This document shows, piece after piece, positions 33,863-42,473 of a DNA stretch of 64,000 nt (the first letter of the stretch is position 1; each line of letters opens with the position of its first letter). Under the pieces are notes generated by a model. The model saw only the letters and a program-made list of their open reading frames with translations, was not told the DNA's origin and made no database searches. Source of the DNA: Pararhodobacter sp. (GTDB taxonomy: Bacteria > Pseudomonadota > Alphaproteobacteria > Rhodobacterales > Rhodobacteraceae); contig NZ_JAUCBZ010000015.1 in NCBI RefSeq assembly GCF_034676545.1, positions 1,085,001 through 1,149,000 on the forward strand, written 5' to 3'. The position numbers and the translations under genes are program-made.

Positions 33863-34363
33863 ATGGCGCAAGACACATGGCCAGTATGGCGCGAGGACGA
33901 TGTGTTGCCGCTGATGTCCCGCCCGTTGGGGATATTGACAGCGCTCCTTGATACTCCGGCGCAGATGCTGGGAGAGACGCCACTTGGAAATCGCAAGTGT
34001 GTGCGTGTGCGGGGCGGGAGTCTGATCGGGCCACGGATTCGAGCGGCGGTCTTGCCGGGTGGGGGCGACTGGGCGCTGACCCGGGCTGACGGGGTGCTGA
34101 TGTTGGACGTTCGCCTGACCTTGCAGACCGATGATGGGGCGTTGATCTTGATGACTTACACTGGCCAGCGCCATGCGCCACCCGCGATTGCGGAAATGCT
34201 GGCGCGCGGCGAGGCGGTTGCCCCGGATGCGATGTATTTTCGGACGGCCCCTGCGTTCGAGACAGCTGATCCGCGCTATTCATGGCTGAACCGGGTGCTT
34301 GCCATCGGTGTGGGCGAGCGTCTGGAAACCGGGCCGCGTTACCACATTCATGAGATTATTTGA
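33863..34363 (+). CDS. DUF3237-domain protein
   Basis: The protein has 166 residues. It matches the DUF3237 pattern: GLIGPRIRAAVLPGGGDWAL region (core GPRIRAAVLPGGGDW near residue 56), DGVLMLDVRLTLQTDDGA, YFRTAPAFETADPRYSWLN and the end YHIHEII. Members form an eight-stranded barrel; no reaction is established for the family, but they often lie in aromatic and lipid degradation clusters. ATG 33863 has AGAGAG upstream. It precedes the regulator gene on the same strand. Confidence 0.85.
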   Translation: MAQDTWPVWREDDVLPLMSRPLGILTALLDTPAQMLGETPLGNRKCVRVRGGSLIGPRIRAAVLPGGGDWALTRADGVLMLDVRLTLQTDDGALILMTYTGQRHAPPAIAEMLARGEAVAPDAMYFRTAPAFETADPRYSWLNRVLAIGVGERLETGPRYHIHEII

Positions 34364-34481
34364 GAGATCAGATGCCATTCGTGGCAATAACGTGCAAGAG
34401 GGCTTGACGGACCGAGAGGGCGATGGTTCTGCGGGCAGCAATTGAACGCCCAGTGGCCAACCGGGACAGAGTGTGCGGGTG

Positions 34482-35216
34482 ATGATGATGAAAAATGGCA
34501 CGGACGACAGCCTGAGCGAACGGAACGAGCTTCAGAGCCGGCAAAAAAGGTCATCGCCCGATGTTGTGGTCGATGCAATCCTGTCAGGCATCCGGTCAGG
34601 ACGCTTGGTGCCTGGGCAGCGGCTCGTCGAGGCCGACCTCACGCATTCCTTGCAAGTCAGCCGTGGCCCCATACGCGAGGCGCTGAAGCGGCTGGCGGCC
34701 GAAGGCATTGTGACGTTGAGCCAAAATCGTGGCGCCTATGTCCGCTCTCTGACCCGCAAGGACGTGTCCGATCTGCTGAAGGTCCTTGAGGTGGTCACCG
34801 GCCTGGTAGCCCGACTTGCGGTCGACACAATAGCAAAACACGAGGGGTTGAGGGCCGCATTTCAGGACGCATCGGAAGCGCTCTTGCCGTTCGAGGCGTT
34901 GGGTGACAACCATGCCTTCATGCAGGCGCGGCGTGAATTTTGGGATGTGCTGATCACGGCATGTGACAATGTAGAGCTGGCGCGGATCATGCCGCTTATG
35001 CAGATCCACTTGCTGCGATTGCAGTTTCAGACGCATGTGACGGCTGCGGACAGGCGAAAGCAGTTCCAGGAATACCGCGCCATGATCGGAGCGGTCCTGG
35101 ATGGCAATGCACTGCGCGCTGAACGGGTCACGCGAATCCATATCCGGCGCACGCGTATCTCGATCTCGCGTCTCCCCTCCGAGGCCTTCTCGGTGGGGGA
35201 ACGTGGGCGCGACTGA
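34482..35216 (+). CDS. GntR-family regulator, FCD subfamily
   Basis: The protein has 244 residues. The winged HTH occupies residues 25-90 with VSRGPIREALKRLAAEGIV as recognition region. The all-helical FCD ligand-binding domain follows (LLKVLEVVTGLVARLAVD, FHD-like AFMQARREFWDVLITACDN, IHLLRLQFQTHV). Three ATG codons in a row start at 34482; a GTG lies at 34473. FCD regulators bind acyl-CoA, sugar acids or metal-dependent carboxylates. Palindromes matching the family consensus occur throughout 33.7-63.9 kb, so it is the likely master regulator of region 3. Confidence 0.92.
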   Translation: MMMKNGTDDSLSERNELQSRQKRSSPDVVVDAILSGIRSGRLVPGQRLVEADLTHSLQVSRGPIREALKRLAAEGIVTLSQNRGAYVRSLTRKDVSDLLKVLEVVTGLVARLAVDTIAKHEGLRAAFQDASEALLPFEALGDNHAFMQARREFWDVLITACDNVELARIMPLMQIHLLRLQFQTHVTAADRRKQFQEYRAMIGAVLDGNALRAERVTRIHIRRTRISISRLPSEAFSVGERGRD

Positions 35217-35300
35217 GACACCAATCAGCATTTGGGCCATCGGCGCAGCGTGTGCGGTCCAGACGACATGCCGGGATGGCGATGGCGTGACGTTAGTGGC

Positions 35301-35594
35301 TTACGCGCTCACCTCTTGACCGATCAGGATGACGGGCGGCGCCGAGGTGAAATTGGGAATATCGACCTGGGTTTCGGGCCCATGCGCAGCCAAGGCCGCA
35401 TCGGTTGTGGCGCGGTCGTCAAAACGCAACTCGGCGATCAGTTGAAAAGGCGTGTCGCCCTCGGGGCACCAGTAGCTTAAACTGCGCATGCCGGCGGGGG
35501 CCAGAAGGCGGCGGACCAGCGGCAAATGGTGGTCGCGGTAGTAGTCCATGTCAAAGTCATGGCCCGATGGGTAAAGCACGCTGACGACAATCAT
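35301..35594 (-). CDS. EthD-family protein
   Basis: The protein has 97 residues. It shows the EthD ferredoxin-like pattern: VSVLYPSGHDFDMDYYRDHHLPL at the start (core FDMDYYRDHHLPL), then ELRFDDRATTDAALAAH. EthD-like proteins accompany degradation of ethers, terpenes and steroids, some acting as small cyclases or monooxygenase partners. It is the last gene of the ten-gene leftward operon, one base after the thiolase gene. ATG 35594 follows GAGAGG. Confidence 0.88.
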   Translation of the reverse strand: MIVVSVLYPSGHDFDMDYYRDHHLPLVRRLLAPAGMRSLSYWCPEGDTPFQLIAELRFDDRATTDAALAAHGPETQVDIPNFTSAPPVILIGQEVSA

Positions 35595-35595
35595 A

Positions 35596-36762
35596 TCAGA
35601 TCCTCTCGAGAAGGGTGGCATTGGCCATTCCGCCGCTTTCACACATGGTTTGCACTCCGTATCGACCACCAGTTTCCTCGAGCGTGCGCAGCAGGTTTGC
35701 CGTCAGGCGCACCCCGGATGCGCCAACCGGGTGCCCCAAGGCGATAGCCCCACCCAAAGTGTTGACGCGGTTCAGGTCGGCACCGGTTTCTGCTGCCCAT
35801 GCCAGAACAACCGAGGCGAAGGCCTCGTTCACCTCGAAGGCGTCGATCTGGTCGATGGTCAATCCGGTGCGCGCCAGCAGTTTGCGGGTGGCCGGAATCG
35901 GCCCGGTCAGCATCATCACTGGATCGTCACCGACCACGGCAAAGCCGGTGATTGCCGCGCGCGGGATCAGGCCAAGGCGGCGTGCGGTCTGCTCTTCGGC
36001 AATCAGGATCGCCCCGGCACCATCTGTTACCGGGCTGGCGTTGCCAGCGGTGATCTGCCAGTCGATCTGCGGAAACCGCACCGCCATCGCCTCATCATGG
36101 TAGGCGGCGCGCAGGCTGGCGAGTTTCTCCAGCGACGTGTCAGGGCGAATGCCTTCGTCCTGGGTCACGTCGCCGATGGCTGTGATATCATCGGCCACGC
36201 GCGGACGGGCGGCCTGTGCCAACTGATGCGAGCGCAGGGCATAGCTGTCGAGGTCGCCGCGCGTCAGGCCCCATTTAGCGGCGATGAGTTCGGCAGAGAT
36301 CCCCTGTCCGACCAGCCCGTCAGGGTATCGGGCGTGAAGCATCGGCCCCAGGTTGTCGCGGCCCATCCGGTTGGATTTCATGGGGATCCGGGACATCATC
36401 TCGACCCCGCCGGCGATAACCAAGTCATAGGCTCCGGCAATGACACCCTGCGCCGCGAAATCCATCGCCTGCTGGGCCGATCCGCATTTGCGATCCAGCG
36501 ATATCGCCGGGACAGTATCGGGGAAGCCTGCCGCCAACACGGCCTGCCGCCCGATATTGGCCGCCTGTTCGCCGACCTGAATCACGCATCCGGTGATCAC
36601 GTCCTCGATCAGCACCGGGTCGATCCCGGTGCGTTGAATCAGTGCCTGCAACACCCGCGCATACAGATCGACCGGATGCAGGTGGGACAGCGCACCGCCC
36701 GCCTTGCCCCGCGCAAAGGGCGAGCGCACGATGTCGACAATCACGGCGCGACGGCGTGTCAT
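35596..36762 (-). CDS. Acetyl-CoA acyltransferase (thiolase)
   Basis: The protein has 388 residues. Thiolase motifs are complete: nucleophile Cys in SLDRKCGSAQQA near residue 90, VNEAFASVVLAWA near residue 315, GHPVGASGVRL near residue 345 (His) and the second Cys in CESGGMANA near residue 375. It cleaves a 3-oxoacyl-CoA with CoA, or condenses two acyl-CoAs. It overlaps the carboxyltransferase gene by four bases, so a product of that step may feed it. Confidence 0.95.
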   Translation of the reverse strand: MTRRRAVIVDIVRSPFARGKAGGALSHLHPVDLYARVLQALIQRTGIDPVLIEDVITGCVIQVGEQAANIGRQAVLAAGFPDTVPAISLDRKCGSAQQAMDFAAQGVIAGAYDLVIAGGVEMMSRIPMKSNRMGRDNLGPMLHARYPDGLVGQGISAELIAAKWGLTRGDLDSYALRSHQLAQAARPRVADDITAIGDVTQDEGIRPDTSLEKLASLRAAYHDEAMAVRFPQIDWQITAGNASPVTDGAGAILIAEEQTARRLGLIPRAAITGFAVVGDDPVMMLTGPIPATRKLLARTGLTIDQIDAFEVNEAFASVVLAWAAETGADLNRVNTLGGAIALGHPVGASGVRLTANLLRTLEETGGRYGVQTMCESGGMANATLLERI

Positions 36763-38225
36763 GCTGTGTCGTGCCGCCGCAGCGTGAGGGACATCGCCTG
36801 CGACTTGACCTGCATCAGGGGAAGGTTCGCGACCGCGAGGAGCTTGCGCACCTGATCCAGTTCTGGCGAGGACAGCAACGGATAGCTGGTCTTGACCGGA
36901 CCTGCGGCGCGCATCTTGTCCAAGGCCGGACCGGGGACCAGCGCCCGCAGGATCAATTCGTCATCATCCGTAGTGCCGAATTGTTTGCGCAGATCTTCGG
37001 CACTCGGCTGTTCGGGCGGTGCGGCCAGAACCTCTTTTGCGCGCGAGGATGTCATGATGCGATCCATGACATCAGGCTCGATCGGGGCGACAGTCTGGCC
37101 GTAGTAACCGGCTGCGTATTGGATCACCTCATCCGGAATGACCGAATAGCGTTTGCCGGTGACGACGTTCAGCACCGCCAGCGTGCCGACCAGCTGACTG
37201 AATGGCGTGGCCATGCCGGGATAGCCCAGTTCGCGGCGCACGGTGGCGGTTTCCTCCAAGACTTCCTCGATCCGGTCGGACATGCCGTGCTGGACCAGTT
37301 GCGCCTTGAGCGTCCCTGTCATCCCGCCCGGTATCTGGTGGCGGATCGACAGCACGTCATATTCGGCGGACTGATTGATCAGGAACCCGGCGGCCTTGCC
37401 CACGGCCTCGAAATGGTCCGCGACCGGTTTGAACAGGGTCTTGTTCAAGCTGTGGGTATGGCCCAGCAGTTCCAGATTGCGCACGACGCTTTCGGTGGAC
37501 GGCACCGAGGGACCATTGGCCATCGGGCGGCTGGCCGTGTGCAGGATCGTCACGCCCAGATCGACGGCATCGAGATACGCCTTGCCTGATTGGCCCAGCA
37601 GGTTGTTTGCGTGGAACTCCAACGGCTTGACGCCGATACGGGCTTTGATCGCGGGGATCAGTGTCGACATGCGCTCCTTTTCCAGAACACCGGCGGTGTC
37701 ATAGAGCAGGATCGTGTCGATATCGGGCGAGGCGGCAAGCTCGCCTGCTTTTTGGGCGAAGAATTCATCCGTGTGGACGGGAGACAGCGCGAACATGACC
37801 GCACCCGAGACCTCGGAGCCGTATTCCTTGGCCACTTTGGCCAGACGGTGCATCTTGTCGATGTTGAACAGCACATCGTAGATCCAGAACGACCGAATCC
37901 CATGTTCGTTCAACCGGCGCATCCAGATATCCATCAGCGCATCGGGGGTGACGCCAAACGTCACCGAGGCATTGGACCGCATGCCGCCGCGCAGCCGGGT
38001 GCGCGGCATGGAATTGACCAGCAGATCCAGCCCCTCCCACGGGTCTTCCTGGCAGTATTTGATCATCACTTCCATGAGCGATGATCCGGCCAAATCTATG
38101 ACGCGAAAGCCGGTCCGGTCGATCAGCGGCGACACGGGCAGCGCCATGCCAGCCTGCATCCGCATACCCCACAGACTTTGCTGTCCGTCGCGCATCGTTT
38201 CATCGAGAAATTCGACATGGGCCAT
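36759..38225 (-). CDS. Carboxyltransferase of PYC/OadA type with altered metal site
   Basis: The protein has 488 residues. Residues 1-280 form an HMGL-like TIM barrel beginning FLDETMRDGQQSLWG; residues 290-460 form the PYC_OADA conserved domain (QIPGGMTGTLKAQL, GYPGMATPFSQLVGT, VIQYAAGYYGQ). Normal biotin carboxyltransferases carry KDMAG (carbamylated metal-binding Lys) and HxH. Here the first is YDTAG (ILLYDTAGVL) and the second is FHANN, so Lys is Tyr and the second His is Asn. Biotin carboxylase and BCCP genes follow upstream, so a carboxyl transfer role is likely, but the acceptor may be unusual. Confidence 0.85.
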   Translation of the reverse strand: MAHVEFLDETMRDGQQSLWGMRMQAGMALPVSPLIDRTGFRVIDLAGSSLMEVMIKYCQEDPWEGLDLLVNSMPRTRLRGGMRSNASVTFGVTPDALMDIWMRRLNEHGIRSFWIYDVLFNIDKMHRLAKVAKEYGSEVSGAVMFALSPVHTDEFFAQKAGELAASPDIDTILLYDTAGVLEKERMSTLIPAIKARIGVKPLEFHANNLLGQSGKAYLDAVDLGVTILHTASRPMANGPSVPSTESVVRNLELLGHTHSLNKTLFKPVADHFEAVGKAAGFLINQSAEYDVLSIRHQIPGGMTGTLKAQLVQHGMSDRIEEVLEETATVRRELGYPGMATPFSQLVGTLAVLNVVTGKRYSVIPDEVIQYAAGYYGQTVAPIEPDVMDRIMTSSRAKEVLAAPPEQPSAEDLRKQFGTTDDDELILRALVPGPALDKMRAAGPVKTSYPLLSSPELDQVRKLLAVANLPLMQVKSQAMSLTLRRHDTA

Positions 38226-38230
38226 TGGCG

Positions 38231-39603
38231 TTACTCCTGTGAGGCGGCGGGCAGGTAGGCAGGCAGAGCCTTGTCCTCCAACCAGCGGGTCGAGAATTGG
38301 TTTGACCGGAAATCCGGATGGCCGATGATGTGGGCGGCCAAGGGAAGGGTGGTTTTCGGGCCGGTGATGCGAAAATCGCGGATGGCGCGCAGCATGGATT
38401 CGATGGCGTCATCACGGGTGGCGGCATGCACGATCAGCTTGCCAACCATGCTGTCGTAGAACGGTGGGATCAGATCGCCCGCGCGCATATGGCTGTCGAT
38501 ACGAATGCCAGCGCCCTGAGGCGGGTCCCATTGCGTGACGCGTCCGGGCGAGGGCGTGAAGTTGTTCAGCGGATCTTCCGCGTTGATCCGCACCTCGATG
38601 GCATGCCCGTTGAAGGTCACATCTTGCTGCGTGACGCCAATCCCCTGACCCGCCGCGACCGAGAGTTGCCGCGCGATCAGATCCTGCCCGGTGATTTCCT
38701 CGGACACTGGATGTTCGACCTGAATGCGCGAATTCACCTCGATGAAATAGAAATCCTGCCGGGCAATGTCATACAGGAATTCAACAGTGCCGGCGCTGCG
38801 GTAGTTGGCAAAGGATGTCAGGCGCACCGCCGCGTCGTGCAGTTTTTCGCGCAGCGCGGGCGGCATGGCCGTCACCTGGGCCTCTTCGATCAGTTTCTGA
38901 TAGCGGCGCTGCACCGAGCAGTCCCGGTCGCCAAAATGGACAACCTGACCCTTGCCGTCGCCCACAATCTGCACCTCGACGTGGCGCGCCTGTTCGACAA
39001 AGCGTTCCATATAGAGCGTGCCGTCGCCGAACGCGGTCAGTGCCTCGCGGCTGGCGCGGTCGTAATTGCCGGCCAGATCAGCGGGGGTGCGCGCCAAGAA
39101 CATCCCTTTGCCACCGCCGCCTGCGCTGGCCTTCATGACCACCGGATAGCCGATTTCATCGCCCGCGCGCTGCGCATCGCGCACACTTTCAATATGATCC
39201 GTGCCGGGCACTGTCGGCACACCTGCGGCGCGGGCAATGGCGCGCGCTGACAGCTTGTCGCCCAGCGTTTCGATGGTCTCGGGCCGAGGGCCGACGAAGA
39301 TGATCCCCTCGTCATCGCATTTGCGCGAGAGTTCAGGCTTTTCCGACAAGAAACCATAGCCGGGGTGCAGGGCATCGCAGCCCGTGCTTTTCGCAGCGTG
39401 AAGCACCAGGTTCACGTCGAGATAGCTTTTGGCGGCCTGGGCCGGGCCCAGAACCACGGCGCGGTCGGCGAATTGTGCGGGCAGCGAGTCGCGGTCGGCG
39501 GCGAAACACCCAGCACGGTCTCGACCCCCAGTCGCCGGGCCGTGCGCAGGATTCGCAAGGCGATCTCGCCCCGGTTTGCAACGAAAAGGCGGTTCACTGT
39601 CAT
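38231..39603 (-). pseudogene. Biotin carboxylase (AccC-type), frameshifted near residue 34
   Basis: From ATG 39603 the frame reads MTVNRLFVANRGEIALRIL and continues to VLGVS, then leaves the family pattern. The rest of the enzyme is in another frame, from VVLGPAQAAKSYLD through HPGYGFLSE, ASAGGGGKGMFLAR, FGDRDCSVQRRYQKLIEE, FIEVNSRIQVEHP and RINAED to the stop at 38231. One missing base at about 39496-39505 explains it; adding one restores GVSAADRDSLPAQFADRAVV. All ATP, bicarbonate and biotin-site motifs are otherwise intact, so this is either a recent lesion or a sequencing error. The enzyme would carboxylate biotin on the BCCP encoded upstream. Confidence 0.88.
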
Positions 39604-39606
39604 GGC

Positions 39607-40086
39607 TCAGACCGGCTCGATCCAGAGGATTTGATCCCCATATTCAACCATTTGCCCATCCTCGGGCGCGATCTCGCGGACGATGCCGCTGACGCCCGCA
39701 CGAACCGTGGTGAACAGCTTCATCACCTCGATCAGGCACACCTCGGTCTCTGGGGTGACGCTGGCACCCACCGTGACATACGGCGCCGCCTCGGGGCTGG
39801 GTGCGCGGTAGAATGTCCCGAGATTTGGGGCGGTGAGGGCGATCCAATGCGCTGGCCGGGCGGCGGCAGTTGTTGCGGCGGCGGGGGCCGTTGCCGGTGC
39901 TGCCTGCGCGGCGGGTGCCACGCTTTGCGGGGCTGAAGGATGTGTGGGTTGGGCCGACCCTTGACGGGCGCGGCTGTCGTTGGACAGGAAGATTTCTTCG
40001 CCATCAATCTCCACATGCATTTCGTCCCAGCTGGAATGGCTGAACAGGGTCACGAGGGCTTCAATATCGGATTGCTTGAGTGTCAT
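39607..40086 (-). CDS. Biotin carboxyl carrier protein (AccB-like)
   Basis: The protein has 159 residues. Residues 1-40 form a helical start, residues 45-85 a Pro/Ala-rich flexible linker (APATAPAAATTAAARPA), and the last 75 residues the biotinyl domain with the target Lys in CLIEVMKLFTTV near residue 122. The motif is EVMKLF where AMKM is commonest. It carries the carboxyl group between biotin carboxylase and carboxyltransferase, whose genes follow within 3 and 5 bp. Demand for biotin fits the BioMNY genes at 56562-58420. Confidence 0.92.
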   Translation of the reverse strand: MTLKQSDIEALVTLFSHSSWDEMHVEIDGEEIFLSNDSRARQGSAQPTHPSAPQSVAPAAQAAPATAPAAATTAAARPAHWIALTAPNLGTFYRAPSPEAAPYVTVGASVTPETEVCLIEVMKLFTTVRAGVSGIVREIAPEDGQMVEYGDQILWIEPV

Positions 40087-40101
40087 GTCGTCCTCTTGGG
40101 A

Positions 40102-41874
40102 TTAGCTACTGGCTGAAACGGCGGTTTCTTCGCGTCCAAGCGCAGGCTTGCCCGCGCGGGCTGCAGAGAGCAGCAACGGCAGGACCGGACTGCCGATGAT
40201 GGTTGTCACGCCGGCTTTTATCGCTGCGGCCATGCCCGCATCCGTGGTCAACGCGCCGCCTGTGGCGGCCTTTGCGCCAGACAGCAAACGCGCAAGGTTT
40301 GCCGCGTCCTCGCCGCCGGTAACGACATTGAGATCGACCACAGGCACTCCGGGATCAGAGCCAGCCGGGAGAACTCGCAGCGGCGCGCGCGCTTCGGCGA
40401 TAGCGCGCAGGGTCGTCAGGCGATGGTCATCCTCTTCGGGCGGGGCAACAGCGTGCAGCGCCCCCGCATAGACCCGGCCGGTTTGGCCGTCGACCGTGAC
40501 GATCTGCCCCGCAAGGCCGGTCAGTGTACCGTCACCGCAGCCGGTCACGCAGGACACCCCCAGCGCGCGGCTGACCACGGCGGCATGGCTGGTGGACCCG
40601 CCATGTTCGGTGATCACGGCCTGGGCCACGATCATGCCATGCAGATCCTCAGGAGACGTCGTGGCGCGCGCCAGAATGACGGGTTGACCTGTTGCGGCGA
40701 TGCGCTCTGCCTCGTCTGTGTCGGTCACCACCAGACCGATGCCAATGCCGGGGCAGGCGGCCTCGCCCTGCGCCAGCAGCGTCGCGGCTTCCGCTTCGCC
40801 TTCGGCCAGACGCGGGGCAAGCAGGCTGCGCACCTGATCAGGTGTCACGCGGTCAAGCGCCGTCGCGGCATCAATCATGCCTTCGTCAAGCATGTCCACG
40901 GCAAAGCAGACCGCCGCCGCCGGCGCGCGTTTCGCGGCGCGGGCCTGCAGCAAATAGAGTTTGCCGTTCTGTATGGTGAATTCGATATCCTGCACATCCC
41001 CGCAAGACCGTTCCAGCGTTTCCGCGGCGTGGAGGAGTTCATCATGCGCCTGTGGGACGGTTTCGCGCATGGCATCGAGCGTGCGCGGCGTGAATTTGCC
41101 TGAGACAACATCCTCGCCCTGCGCGCGCGCCAGATACTCGCCATAGGGAACCCGCTCGCCGGTTATCGGGTTGCGGCTGAACATGACCCCGGTGCCCGAG
41201 GTGTCCGAGAGATTGCCAAAAACCATCGCTTGCACGGTCACCGCGGTGCCAAGATCATCCGGAATCCCGTGATGCTGGCGATAGCGCTTTGCGCGGCGCG
41301 AATTCCAGCTTTCGAACACGGCGCGGACCGCGGCATGCAGGCGGACTGTCGGATCGGCGGGAACCTCAAGACCCGCCGCTAACAGGGTGGCATCCCAATC
41401 GGCAGAGGTGGCGGAGGTGTCGAATCCGTCGATGTCAGACCGCATCACGATATGCGCGTAAAGGTCATAGAACCGCCGGTGCGTGTCATGGGCAAAGGCC
41501 TGATCACCGGATTCGGCGGCCAACGCATCGGCGGTCTGTGTGGTGATCCCCATGTTCAGGATCGTATCCATCATGCCGGGCATCGACACCGGAGCCCCCG
41601 AGCGCACCGACACCAACAAAGGCGCGGACCCGTGACCATAGGTTCTGCCGGTCTGCTGTTCCAGCCAGACGATTCCGTCGGCAATCTCCTGTTCCAGACC
41701 CGCCGGAAACCCCTCGGCTTGATAGGCCGAGCAAGCGCGTGTCGTGATGACGAAAGCGGGCGGAACGGGCAGACCCAAGTCCACCATGCGGGCAATCGAC
41801 CAAGCTTTGCCACCGATCAGCGCGCGGTCTGGAAGCGGGCCTTCACCCAGACGTAGGGTCCAGTCTGACATCAT
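40102..41874 (-). CDS. PPDK/PEP-synthase-like dikinase lacking the PEP-binding domain
   Basis: The protein has 590 residues; PPDK has about 880. Residues 1-330 are the ATP-grasp half (GGKAWSIARMVDLGLPVPPAFVIT, SVRSGAPVSMPGMMDTILNMG, GTGVMFSRNP). The phosphohistidine domain lies near residues 400-480 (ITEHGGSTSHAAVVSRALG, with the catalytic His in TSHAA). The C-terminal PEP/pyruvate TIM barrel is absent, replaced by a 100-residue tail (LLSGAKAATGGALTTDAGM). This layout recalls phenylphosphate synthase and rifampin phosphotransferase, which pass the beta-phosphate of ATP to other acceptors. ATG 41874 overlaps the upstream stop in ATGA. Acceptor unknown. Confidence 0.85.
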   Translation of the reverse strand: MMSDWTLRLGEGPLPDRALIGGKAWSIARMVDLGLPVPPAFVITTRACSAYQAEGFPAGLEQEIADGIVWLEQQTGRTYGHGSAPLLVSVRSGAPVSMPGMMDTILNMGITTQTADALAAESGDQAFAHDTHRRFYDLYAHIVMRSDIDGFDTSATSADWDATLLAAGLEVPADPTVRLHAAVRAVFESWNSRRAKRYRQHHGIPDDLGTAVTVQAMVFGNLSDTSGTGVMFSRNPITGERVPYGEYLARAQGEDVVSGKFTPRTLDAMRETVPQAHDELLHAAETLERSCGDVQDIEFTIQNGKLYLLQARAAKRAPAAAVCFAVDMLDEGMIDAATALDRVTPDQVRSLLAPRLAEGEAEAATLLAQGEAACPGIGIGLVVTDTDEAERIAATGQPVILARATTSPEDLHGMIVAQAVITEHGGSTSHAAVVSRALGVSCVTGCGDGTLTGLAGQIVTVDGQTGRVYAGALHAVAPPEEDDHRLTTLRAIAEARAPLRVLPAGSDPGVPVVDLNVVTGGEDAANLARLLSGAKAATGGALTTDAGMAAAIKAGVTTIIGSPVLPLLLSAARAGKPALGREETAVSASS

Positions 41875-42473
41875 TCTATCCTTTTGCGATTCAGGACGCG
41901 AATAAGATCCTCGTGCAGTTCGAACCAGACGGTGTGGTAGGACATGCATTTGGCATCCGAGACCCAGGCGGTGTCGCCATCCTCGGCCCGTTCCAGCGCG
42001 GCGGTCAGTAGCGTCTTGTAAACGGCCAGGCGCGGCAGCCCTGCCGTGAAACGGTCCAGAATGGGTTCGGCGCGATCATGCAGTCGGCCCAGCTTGTCGA
42101 TGATCTTGTCATCGTACTCGCGGTCTGAGTGGTCATTGGGCACCGATGTGCCGCCGACCGTCAAAGTCTGCCAATCGGTGATCAACTGTTTCAGCTGTTC
42201 GTTGATCTTTTCGAAATCATCATAGGCGGCCTGCAGCGCGGGGTCGGCGCGCTGGGTGGCAAAATCGCGCGAATAGCCGGTGCGCAGCGCGATCTGAGCG
42301 GCGGGCTGCAACATGAATTTCTCGCCCGCCTTTGCCGCCCGGTTGGCGGTGACGGCGGCCTCCAGCGCGGCCTGTGCGACGTCTTCGGTCAGCCCGGTGA
42401 TCTGGGCGACCTCGGCCGCTGATCCATGCTTCTTGATGGCGAGCCCGTGCAAGGCGAGTGTTGTCTCTTTCAT
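41871..42473 (-). CDS. Unrecognised helical protein with winged-helix-like N-terminus
   Basis: The family is unknown to me. It has 200 residues. Residues 4-60 (LAIKKHGSAAEVAQITGL, VAQAALEAAVTANRA) could fold as a helix-turn-helix. The rest is predicted helical and acidic, with YDDFEKINEQLKQLITDW, KLGRLHDRAEPILDRF and YHTVWFELHEDLIRVL. It overlaps both the dikinase-like gene and the CoA ligase gene by four bases, so it is probably a small partner subunit of the phosphotransfer enzyme rather than a regulator. No catalytic motif is visible. Confidence 0.6.
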   Translation of the reverse strand: MKETTLALHGLAIKKHGSAAEVAQITGLTEDVAQAALEAAVTANRAAKAGEKFMLQPAAQIALRTGYSRDFATQRADPALQAAYDDFEKINEQLKQLITDWQTLTVGGTSVPNDHSDREYDDKIIDKLGRLHDRAEPILDRFTAGLPRLAVYKTLLTAALERAEDGDTAWVSDAKCMSYHTVWFELHEDLIRVLNRKRIE

